The notes under the pieces were generated by a model that was not told the origin of the DNA, did no database searches, and saw only the letters and a list, made by a program, of their open reading frames with translations. From Waddliaceae bacterium (lineage in GTDB: Bacteria; Chlamydiota; Chlamydiia; Chlamydiales; SLFE01), in NCBI GenBank assembly GCA_007124415.1, contig SLFE01000006.1, positions 1-5,541 on the forward strand: DNA of 5,541 nt, read 5' to 3'. Position 1 is the stretch's first letter. Every line of letters begins with the position of its first letter. Positions 1 through 5,519 of the stretch are shown piece by piece. The translations under genes were made by a program, and so were the position numbers.

Positions 1-269
1 TAGAAAATATTGACGCTTTCAATCAGGATGAATCCATAAATATCTACCACGCAGGCACAGCTGTCGATGATCGGGGGCAAGTCGTGACAGCAGGCGGAAG
101 AGTTTTAGGCGTCGCAGGAATCGGACAAAATTTAAACGAAGCTGTGGATAAAGCATACAAAGGCGTTGTCAAGATATCGTTTACAGACGCCCACTATAGA
201 CGGGATATTGCCGGACAGGGAATGATAAGCGAGGAGGTTAAAGAGTGTGCGGGATCATCGCAATTATAG
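1..269 (+). CDS. purD: PurD, phosphoribosylamine-glycine ligase (GAR synthetase), C-terminal part only
   Basis: This is the last 88 codons of a gene that begins before the window; the reading frame starts at base 3. The protein joins phosphoribosylamine, the product of PurF, to glycine using ATP, giving glycinamide ribonucleotide, the second step of de novo purine synthesis in the cytoplasm. The visible part is the PurD C-terminal domain: YHAGTA near residues 15-20, then VVTAGGRVLGVAGIG at 27-41, matching the family pattern HAGT...V.T.GGRVLGV, and later DAHYRRDIAG, matching the usual HYR.DI end. The family normally stops a few residues after that motif. Here about 12-15 more residues (SEEVKECAGSSQL) follow, and the stop TAG at 267-269 lies inside purF, a 25-bp overlap. 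The tail encodes the purF ribosome binding site and start, so it may exist for translational coupling. The ATP-grasp core is outside the window and cannot be judged. Confidence 0.93.
   Translation, partial: ENIDAFNQDESINIYHAGTAVDDRGQVVTAGGRVLGVAGIGQNLNEAVDKAYKGVVKISFTDAHYRRDIAGQGMISEEVKECAGSSQL
231..237 (+). promoter_or_regulatory. Strong ribosome binding site for purF (GAGGAGG)
   Basis: GAGGAGG lies seven bases before the GTG at 245, inside the last codons of purD. The near-perfect anti-16S match at ideal spacing decides the purF start. A TAA in the purF frame at 239-241 excludes any earlier start. Confidence 0.85.
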
Positions 270-1681
270 ATGAAGAGCCGGTAGCCGAGTGGATTTATCA
301 AAGCATGATCCAGCTGCAGCACCGCGGACAGGACGCCGCCGGGATATTCACATACGACCCACAAACGAATAAGCATTTTCTGCATAAAAACCGGGGACTT
401 GTCAATCAAGTCCTGACCGCTAAAACCCTTCCCCTTACCGAAGCATCCTGGGGAATCGGCCATGTCCGCTACCAAACTGTCGGCATCGGAGGCGTCGAAG
501 ATACCCAGCCGATGATTGCGGGAGAAAATCCAACGATCGCTCTGGGCTACAACGGCAATATCGTCAACTACCTTCCCTTGAAACATCGTTTGGAATCCGA
601 AGGGTGCAAATTCAGCTCCAGCTGCGATGCCGAGGTCATCCTTCAAATTCTGACAAAACACCTCCCGAAACAAAACTGCCGCTTCGAAGATATTTCCAAG
701 GCCGTCAAACAAGTCTACAAAAGAGTGTCCGGGGCCTATTCCGTCGTCGCCGTTATAACAGGCGTCGGCATGGTCGCTTTTCGTGATCCGGCAGGGATCC
801 GCCCCCTCCTCTACGGCACCCGGCAAGGTAGCAAGGGTTATGGTTTTGCGTCAGAGACTTACGCGCTAACGTTTTGCAATTTTGAAAATCTGGATAACAT
901 CCAACCGGGAGAAGTCTTCTTTGTCGATAAAAATTTTCAGGTACACAGAAAACGCCTGGTAGAACAGCCTGCCTCGTACTGCAGCTTCGAATTTAATTAT
1001 TTCGCCAAGCCGAATACGGTGATCGAAAATCGGGAAGTGTATCGAATGCGGTCGAATCTAGGAAAACTCCTCGCCGAAAAAGTGAAATTAGAAGACTATG
1101 CCATTGATGTCGTCATCCCCATTCCCAATACCGCCCGTCCCGCCGCACTCGCTGTCGCCAGGCATCTGAACATCCCCTGCGAAGACGGATTCGTCAAGCA
1201 AGAGCACATCGGCCGGACATTCATTATGCCAACGCAGAAACAAAGAGAAAGCGCCATATCCCGAAAGCTTGCTCCCGTCTACTCTGTCTTTGAAGGCAAA
1301 AATGTGATGCTTGTCGACGATAGCATCGTAAGGGGGACAGTATCGAAAAAAGTGACGGCATTGGCAAGACAGGCCGGAGCGAAAAAAGTTTATTTCGGAT
1401 CAACATTCCCCCCCATCCGCTACCCTTGCATTTACGGCATTGACTTTGCCGATAAAGAACAACTCATTGCCCACAACCGCACCATTGACGAAATTGCCCG
1501 GGAAATCGGACTCGACGGCCTTGTCTACAACGACATCCCGGAATTTAAAAAAGTCATTGGAGTGAGCGGTCTCTGCAAAGCCTGCCTAACAGGAAAATAT
1601 CCCACAGATGTTGAAGGTATGGAAGAACTCAAAAAATTAAGACAAAAAGATATTCTAAACCTGGAAAAGGCGCATACATAA
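245..1681 (+). CDS. purF: PurF, amidophosphoribosyltransferase (glutamine PRPP amidotransferase), Fe-S cysteine type
   Basis: This 478-residue cytoplasmic enzyme catalyses the committed step of purine synthesis: PRPP plus glutamine gives 5-phosphoribosylamine, glutamate and pyrophosphate. The N-terminal Ntn glutaminase domain (about 2-235) begins with the nucleophile Cys2, exposed when the initiator Met is removed. It has QHRGQD (25-30), HVRY (73-76), NGN (103-105) and RDPAGIRPL (180-188). The phosphoribosyltransferase domain has GFVK...GRTFIMP (315-329) and the PRPP loop MLVDDSIVRGT (355-365). Cys246, Cys395 and the CxxC at 444/447 align with the [4Fe-4S] ligands of Bacillus subtilis PurF. 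The start is GTG, fixed by the GAGGAGG and the upstream in-frame stop, so there is no propeptide. Small deviations from common sequence are HVRYQT, RGTVS for the usual RGTTS, and KQEHIGRTF for KNRYVGRTF in the flexible PRPP loop. It overlaps purD by 25 bp and guaA by 1 bp. Nucleotide feedback inhibition is expected from the family. Identity is near certain; cluster occupancy is inferred. Confidence 0.97.
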   Translation: MCGIIAIIDEEPVAEWIYQSMIQLQHRGQDAAGIFTYDPQTNKHFLHKNRGLVNQVLTAKTLPLTEASWGIGHVRYQTVGIGGVEDTQPMIAGENPTIALGYNGNIVNYLPLKHRLESEGCKFSSSCDAEVILQILTKHLPKQNCRFEDISKAVKQVYKRVSGAYSVVAVITGVGMVAFRDPAGIRPLLYGTRQGSKGYGFASETYALTFCNFENLDNIQPGEVFFVDKNFQVHRKRLVEQPASYCSFEFNYFAKPNTVIENREVYRMRSNLGKLLAEKVKLEDYAIDVVIPIPNTARPAALAVARHLNIPCEDGFVKQEHIGRTFIMPTQKQRESAISRKLAPVYSVFEGKNVMLVDDSIVRGTVSKKVTALARQAGAKKVYFGSTFPPIRYPCIYGIDFADKEQLIAHNRTIDEIAREIGLDGLVYNDIPEFKKVIGVSGLCKACLTGKYPTDVEGMEELKKLRQKDILNLEKAHT

Positions 1682-3222
1682 TGGAAAAAATAGCCATTCT
1701 TGATTTCGGATCACAATATACCCAGCTTATAGCCAGAAGGCTCAGAGAGCTGAATGTCTTTACGGAAATCGTCAACCCTGAAAGGTTTCAATACGACAAA
1801 AACATCAGAGGAGTGATCCTATCAGGAGGCCCCGGATCGACGGAAACAGAAGAAGCAAAGCTTCCTCCCGAACTTTTGAGCGGGGAAATCCCTATGCTCG
1901 GCATCTGCTACGGGATGCAGCTTATGAATACACTCTTTAAAGGCACTGTTGGTTCATCAACTCATAGAGAGTATGGAAAGCAAGGCATCAAACTGAAGCT
2001 GTCGGCCCCTCTTTTCAAAAGTCTGAATCCGCACGAATCTGTCTGGATGAGCCATGGAGACAGCATTGTCTCTTTGGCCGAGGATTATCAAGTCATTGCC
2101 GAAAGCAAGGGAAGCGTCATTGCCGCAATACAGCACAAATCGCTTCCTTTTTACGGATTGCAATTCCACCCCGAAGTCACGCACACGCCGAACGGCACCT
2201 TGATGCTTAAAAACTTTCTCGATCTCTGCCAATGCCGGCAAGACTGGACTACAGATATAGCCCTGCAGGAAATCATCAGGGATATAAGGGAAACAGTAGG
2301 TAATGGAAGAGTCGTCAGCCTTGTCTCCGGAGGGGTCGATTCGACAGTCTCTACTTTTCTTTGTTTCGAGGCTCTAGGACCCGAAAAAGTCATTCCGATC
2401 CATATCGACAGCGGACTGATGAGAAAAAATGAAAGCAGAGACGTTGTAAAACTCCTCCGCTCCCACGGCATGAAGAATCTCGATTTTGTCGACGCCTCCT
2501 CTGACTTTCTCAAAGCCTTGAACGGCATCGCGGCGCCCGAAAAAAAGCGGCAGATTATCGGCGACTTATTCATGACAATTTTGGACAGGGAAATGGAAAA
2601 ACTCGGAGCAATGGACGAAAAAACCTTTCTCTGCCAGGGAACGCTCTATACCGACCTAGTGGAAAGCGGAAAAGGGTGCGGCCAAAATGCCGCCGTCATC
2701 AAAAGCCACCACAACGTTAATTCCCCTTTTGTCGAAGACAAAAGGAAGAAAGGGTTGATCATCGAGCCCAACCGCCATATTTTCAAGGACGAAGTGCGCC
2801 AGGTGGGCGAGGCGCTCGGCATTCCTCACCATTTAGTGTGGCGCCACCCTTTTCCCGGCCCCGGACTGGCAATAAGGATCCTTGGAGAGGTGACCTCTTC
2901 GAAACTTGAAACCTTGCGGGAGGCGGAAGCGATCTATGTCGATGAAATCAAAAAAGCGGGCCTCTACGACAAAATCTGGCAGGCTTTTGCCGTACTCCTG
3001 CCTGTTTCAGCAGTCGGAGTGATGGGAGACAAGAGAACTGAAGGAGCTGTCATCGCCCTTCGCGCTGTCACAAGCGTCGATGGCATGACCGCAGACTTTT
3101 ACGATATGCCGCACGATATCCTGTCCCGCGCAGGCACACGCATCATCAATGAGGTTCCTATGATCAATCGGGTTGTTTACGATATTACCTCAAAACCTCC
3201 AGGAACCATAGAATGGGAGTGA
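1681..3222 (+). CDS. guaA: GuaA, GMP synthase (glutamine-hydrolysing)
   Basis: This 513-residue cytoplasmic enzyme, of typical bacterial length, converts XMP, ATP and glutamine to GMP. The class I amidotransferase domain (about 1-185) has LSGGPGS (47-53), the nucleophile elbow GICYGMQ (74-80) with Cys76, and QFHPEV (161-166) supplying His163 and Glu165. The ATP pyrophosphatase domain has the PP-loop SGGVDST (216-222), HIDSGLMRKNE (241-251) and KSHHN (341-345). The C-terminal dimerisation and XMP-binding part has HPFPGPGLAIR (389-399) and ends KPPGTIEWE, against the common KPPATIEWE. After SHHN the common VGGLP is replaced by VNSPFV and the segment before the conserved EP is about three residues longer than in E. 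coli GuaA. Its ATG overlaps the purF stop in TAATG. A modest AAAAGG lies ten bases upstream, so translation probably depends on coupling to purF. guaB, which would supply XMP, is not in the window. Confidence 0.97.
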   Translation: MEKIAILDFGSQYTQLIARRLRELNVFTEIVNPERFQYDKNIRGVILSGGPGSTETEEAKLPPELLSGEIPMLGICYGMQLMNTLFKGTVGSSTHREYGKQGIKLKLSAPLFKSLNPHESVWMSHGDSIVSLAEDYQVIAESKGSVIAAIQHKSLPFYGLQFHPEVTHTPNGTLMLKNFLDLCQCRQDWTTDIALQEIIRDIRETVGNGRVVSLVSGGVDSTVSTFLCFEALGPEKVIPIHIDSGLMRKNESRDVVKLLRSHGMKNLDFVDASSDFLKALNGIAAPEKKRQIIGDLFMTILDREMEKLGAMDEKTFLCQGTLYTDLVESGKGCGQNAAVIKSHHNVNSPFVEDKRKKGLIIEPNRHIFKDEVRQVGEALGIPHHLVWRHPFPGPGLAIRILGEVTSSKLETLREAEAIYVDEIKKAGLYDKIWQAFAVLLPVSAVGVMGDKRTEGAVIALRAVTSVDGMTADFYDMPHDILSRAGTRIINEVPMINRVVYDITSKPPGTIEWE

Positions 3223-3223
3223 T

Positions 3224-4042
3224 ATGCACAGGACACTAAACGTTTTAATCGCTATTGTCGGAATCTACTTTTTTTTTCTGATCCTCATTTATGTTTTTCA
3301 GCGCCAGTTGACCTATCTCCCCTCTCCGGCCGTTTCCACTCCGGAGCAGGCAGGAGTTCCCGAGATGGAAATTGTGGAACTGCACACTGCCGACGGGTTG
3401 ACATTGAACGCTTGGTACCGCTCTCCAACCCGCCCCTTTAAACCGACAATAGTCTTTTTTCACGGCAATGCCGGCCATATCGGCAACAGGGGGCTGATTG
3501 CCCGCCCATTCCTCGACACCGGCTACGGCTTCTTGCTTGTCACCTACCGCGGCTATAGCGGAAACCCCGGCAGCCCCAGCGAGGAAGGGTTGTACAACGA
3601 CGGCAGAGCAGCCATTAAATTTCTTGAGCAAAAGAATACCCCTCTTAGCTGCATTGTCCTTTACGGCAATTCAATCGGCACCGCCGTCGCCGTCCAGCTG
3701 GCGACCGAATATCCTGTTGCCGCCCTGGTCCTTCAATCAAGCTTGACCTCACTTACCGATGTGGCCAGATATCATTACCGCATCTTCACATTCGAAACGC
3801 TGGTTAAGGATAAATTCGCATCGATCGATAAAGTTGCAAATCTTGATCTCCCGATCTTTCTTCTTCACGGAGAAGACGACCGCATCATCCCTCCGAAATT
3901 AAGCCGCCGCATTTATGAAAAAATAAAGGAGCCAAAACAACTTTTAATTGTTCCGTCCAGGGGGCACAACACTTTGTTCGAGCCTGAGGCCGTAATCCAA
4001 TTCATTCAGGAGCATGTAAAATGCCAGCAGTCCGATTCGTAA
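3224..4042 (+). CDS. Membrane-anchored alpha/beta hydrolase, BEM46/ABHD13-like serine hydrolase
   Basis: This is a 272-residue protein. Residues about 6-25 are strongly hydrophobic and follow MHRT, giving an N-terminal signal anchor. No lipobox or clear cleavage site is seen, so the catalytic part probably sits outside the cytoplasm, held to the inner membrane. The hydrolase fold is complete: FFHGNAGHIGNR (78-89, oxyanion-hole region), VTYRGYSGNPGSPSEEG (106-122, typical of BEM46 and ABHD13 relatives), the nucleophile elbow GNSIG (148-152) with Ser150, HGEDDRIIP (215-223) with Asp219, and SRGHNTLF (245-252) with His248. The catalytic triad is thus intact. The substrate is unknown; esters, lipids or acylated proteins are possible for this family. 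The ATG is one base after the guaA stop, with GGGAG four bases upstream, a short spacing. The next Met is residue 48 and would lose the anchor, so this start is preferred. It is cotranscribed with guaA and overlaps the next gene by 22 bp. Confidence 0.9.
   Translation: MHRTLNVLIAIVGIYFFFLILIYVFQRQLTYLPSPAVSTPEQAGVPEMEIVELHTADGLTLNAWYRSPTRPFKPTIVFFHGNAGHIGNRGLIARPFLDTGYGFLLVTYRGYSGNPGSPSEEGLYNDGRAAIKFLEQKNTPLSCIVLYGNSIGTAVAVQLATEYPVAALVLQSSLTSLTDVARYHYRIFTFETLVKDKFASIDKVANLDLPIFLLHGEDDRIIPPKLSRRIYEKIKEPKQLLIVPSRGHNTLFEPEAVIQFIQEHVKCQQSDS
4007..4012 (+). promoter_or_regulatory. Ribosome binding site for the YwaF-like gene (CAGGAG)
   Basis: CAGGAG lies eight bases before the ATG at 4021, within the 3' end of the hydrolase gene. 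It favours this start over the in-frame ATG at 4069, which lacks a comparable site. Confidence 0.7.
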
Positions 4043-4731
4043 CATTCGACACAAGCCACTTAAGCACAATGTTTTTTGTAGTCATGTTATGGATACTTTT
4101 TTCATGGCTTGGATGCAGGCAAAAATCCATAAAAACAGATAAAACCATCCGATGGTGTCTGGCAGCTTTTCTGATCAGCTATGATGTCGCAAGGGCTCTG
4201 TTTTTAATCATTCAATTCACCGATACAAGAATTTTTTTAGCGCTGCCCCTGCACTTATGCGATCTGGCCCGTTTTGCCGTGATCATTACCCTCATCTGGA
4301 AAAATCAAAAAATCTGGGAAATCGCCTGGTATTGGGGCATCGGCGGATCCCTGGCCGCCATCATCACTCCCGATTTGCTTTTCGGGTTTCCCCACCTCTT
4401 CTACATCGCCTTTTTTTTCCATCATGCAGGAGTTGTCATCGGCTCGCTTTATATGGCCTTCAGCTGCAGATTTCCCTTGCAATTCTCATCAACCTGGCGT
4501 GTTTGGATCTGGACGCACATCTATGCTCTTTTCGTTTTCATTGTCAATTTGCAAATGGGTACTAATTTTCTCTACATTATGCGCAAACCGGACCGGCCGA
4601 CAATGCTTGATTACATGGGCCCTTGGCCGTATTACCTGCTCAGCATGGAAGCGCTGCTCATTCTCTCGCTCCTAGCGCTCTATTGGTTCTTCAAACTGGT
4701 TCCACAAAAATACTGCCGAAAACCCGCTTGA
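4021..4731 (+). CDS. YwaF/TIGR02206-like integral membrane protein, distantly TMEM164-like
   Basis: This 236-residue polytopic protein has about seven hydrophobic segments (roughly 14-31, 43-65, 71-93, 98-120, 123-147, 160-178 and 204-228). I recognise the conserved hypothetical membrane family that includes Bacillus YwaF and Treponema TP0381 from its signatures: FVTFDTSHL near the N-terminus, LPLHLCDLARF (75-85), YWGIGGSLAAIITPDL (104-119), FFHH (132-135) and a C-terminal block MGTNFLYIMRKP...LDYMGPWPYYLL (179-207). The bacterial function is not established. The family is distantly related to eukaryotic TMEM164, reported to be a phospholipid acyltransferase with a membrane Cys and His as key residues; Cys80 and His134/His135 are the corresponding candidates here, which is inference. 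The 4021 start is supported by CAGGAG eight bases upstream and by keeping the family F...F...HL motif, which a start at 4069 would lose. The 22-bp overlap with the hydrolase suggests translational coupling and a shared role. Family call fairly sure, function unknown. Confidence 0.8.
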   Translation: MPAVRFVTFDTSHLSTMFFVVMLWILFSWLGCRQKSIKTDKTIRWCLAAFLISYDVARALFLIIQFTDTRIFLALPLHLCDLARFAVIITLIWKNQKIWEIAWYWGIGGSLAAIITPDLLFGFPHLFYIAFFFHHAGVVIGSLYMAFSCRFPLQFSSTWRVWIWTHIYALFVFIVNLQMGTNFLYIMRKPDRPTMLDYMGPWPYYLLSMEALLILSLLALYWFFKLVPQKYCRKPA

Positions 4732-4759
4732 ACCCAGTCTCTTCTAAAATATAAAATCA

Positions 4760-4787
4760 TTGACAACTGAGCTCTCAGCCTTATATT
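4760..4787 (+). promoter_or_regulatory. Near-consensus sigma70-type promoter for the mPGES-2-like gene
   Basis: A perfect -35 hexamer TTGACA (4760-4765) is followed after 16 bp by TATATT (4782-4787), one mismatch from TATAAT. A very A/T-rich stretch (about 4742-4759) just upstream could act as an UP element. Transcription would start near 4794 and give a leader of only about 18 nt carrying the GGAGG. This is the only clear promoter in the window and separates the last genes from the purine operon. A weaker overlapping candidate, TTGAAC (4728-4733) with TATAAA (4750-4755), also has 16-bp spacing. Strength and sigma factor are inferred from consensus match alone. Confidence 0.72.
4767..4778 (+). 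repeat. Short inverted repeat in the promoter spacer (CTGAG-CT-CTCAG)
   Basis: Two perfect 5-bp arms separated by 2 bp sit exactly between the -35 and -10 hexamers. The position would suit a repressor operator, but the arms are short and could occur by chance. There is no T-run after it, so it is not an intrinsic terminator for the upstream operon. Confidence 0.35.
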
Positions 4788-4799
4788 CTCTACCGAAAC

Positions 4800-4804
4800 G
4801 GAGG
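4800..4804 (+). promoter_or_regulatory. Ribosome binding site deciding the start at 4812 (GGAGG)
   Basis: GGAGG is seven bases before the ATG at 4812, an ideal distance. The in-frame TTG at 4806 is only one base from it and cannot reasonably be used, so the protein starts MNTVQKPK. Confidence 0.8.
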
Positions 4805-4811
4805 TTTGAAA

Positions 4812-5519
4812 ATGAACACAGTTCAAAAGCCCAAGTTATTCCAGTACGCGGTCTGCCCTTTCTGCCAAAAGGTCGACGCTATCTTGGCCTATAAAAAAGT
4901 ACCTTTCGAGGCTGTGGAGGTTCACCCTCTGAATAAAAAAGAGATCGGGTTTTCTGAAAACTATAAAAAAGTTCCTATCTATATTGACCAGGAAGGTCGG
5001 CAAATCAACGATTCCACCCCGATCATGCGCAATATCGATTCTACATACCCGGACAGGCCGGTTTTTGAGACCGACCAGGCAGCCAAGGCTAAAGAAGACC
5101 AATGGCTCAAATGGTCGGACGAAGTGCTGGTCTCCTCTCTTCCGCCGCTTGTCTACCGCAACATCAAAGATGCCTGCAAAGCCTTTGGCTACATTGCCAA
5201 TGTAGGAAAATTCAGCCCATTTCAAAAAATGGCTATCAAGTATTCAGGGGCCGTCGTGATGACCATGGTCGCCAAAAAAAGCGCCAAAAAGAAAAACATC
5301 GCAGACCCTGTGCGCCACTTTAAAAATTGCCTGACCGAATGGGAAAAAGCGCTTGAAGGAGGGAAATATTTAAATGGCCATAAGGCCAATGGCGCCGATT
5401 TAGCGGTCTTCGGAATTCTCAAAAGCATCAGGAACCTCCCCGCTTTTAAATATGTTGAAGAAAACCAAACTGTTTATGAGTGGTATCAAAGGATAGAAAA
5501 CGATGTCAATTGTAACTGA
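4812..5519 (+). CDS. mPGES-2 (PTGES2)-like glutathione S-transferase-fold protein
   Basis: This is a 235-residue protein, probably cytosolic. The N-terminal thioredoxin/GST domain (about 7-80) has LFQYAVCPFCQKV (9-21) with a CPFC redox motif (Cys15, Cys18), EVHPLNKKEI (36-45), KKVPI (52-56) with the usual cis-proline at 55, and INDSTPIM (65-72). The helical C-terminal domain (about 90-235) has QWLKWSDEVLVSSLPPLVYRN, FGYIANVGKF (125-134), IKYSGAVVMTMVAKK (142-156) and KANGADLAVFGILKSI (191-206). Both domains follow human PTGES2 block by block from memory: its QYKTCPFCSKV, EIKFSSYRKVPI, LNDSS and AKYMGAAAMYLISKR segments have counterparts here. The human N-terminal hydrophobic region is absent. 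Human mPGES-2 isomerises PGH2 to PGE2 in vitro and can bind glutathione and heme, but its role in vivo is disputed. A bacterial prostaglandin role is unlikely; a redox, glutathione-linked or heme-linked role is more plausible. It has its own promoter and a 17-bp overlap with a possible next gene. Confidence 0.85.
   Translation: MNTVQKPKLFQYAVCPFCQKVDAILAYKKVPFEAVEVHPLNKKEIGFSENYKKVPIYIDQEGRQINDSTPIMRNIDSTYPDRPVFETDQAAKAKEDQWLKWSDEVLVSSLPPLVYRNIKDACKAFGYIANVGKFSPFQKMAIKYSGAVVMTMVAKKSAKKKNIADPVRHFKNCLTEWEKALEGGKYLNGHKANGADLAVFGILKSIRNLPAFKYVEENQTVYEWYQRIENDVNCN

Noticed and set aside
194..826. Long minus-strand reading frame (210 codons) opposite purF
   Set aside because: It lies antisense to the well-supported purF, its translation shows no recognisable domain, and it is explained by codon bias of the true gene.
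1408..1414. C7 tract in purF as a frameshift site
   Set aside because: The frame continues intact through the Fe-S cysteines to a normal end, and the tract encodes part of an ordinary S-T-F-P-P segment.
2151..2573. Minus-strand reading frame of 140 codons opposite guaA
   Set aside because: It is a shadow of guaA: no ribosome site or promoter was seen and the protein looks low in recognisable structure.
3245..3631. Minus-strand reading frame opposite the hydrolase
   Set aside because: It is fully antisense to a gene with an intact catalytic triad and has no recognisable motif.
4728..4755. Second promoter, TTGAAC with TATAAA
   Set aside because: Spacing of 16 bp is possible, but both hexamers fit less well than the promoter at 4760-4787 and overlap its A/T-rich upstream element; not listed as a separate feature.
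4732..4800. Intrinsic terminator ending the purine operon
   Set aside because: The only inverted repeat here has 5-bp arms, lies in the promoter spacer and is not followed by a T-run. The operon may end by another mechanism or read through.
4806..4811. TTG start two codons before the ATG of the mPGES-2-like gene
   Set aside because: Only one base separates it from the GGAGG, too close for initiation; ATG 4812 has ideal spacing.
4836..5225. Minus-strand reading frame of 129 codons opposite the mPGES-2-like gene
   Set aside because: The plus-strand frame matches a known family along its whole length; the antisense frame has no support.
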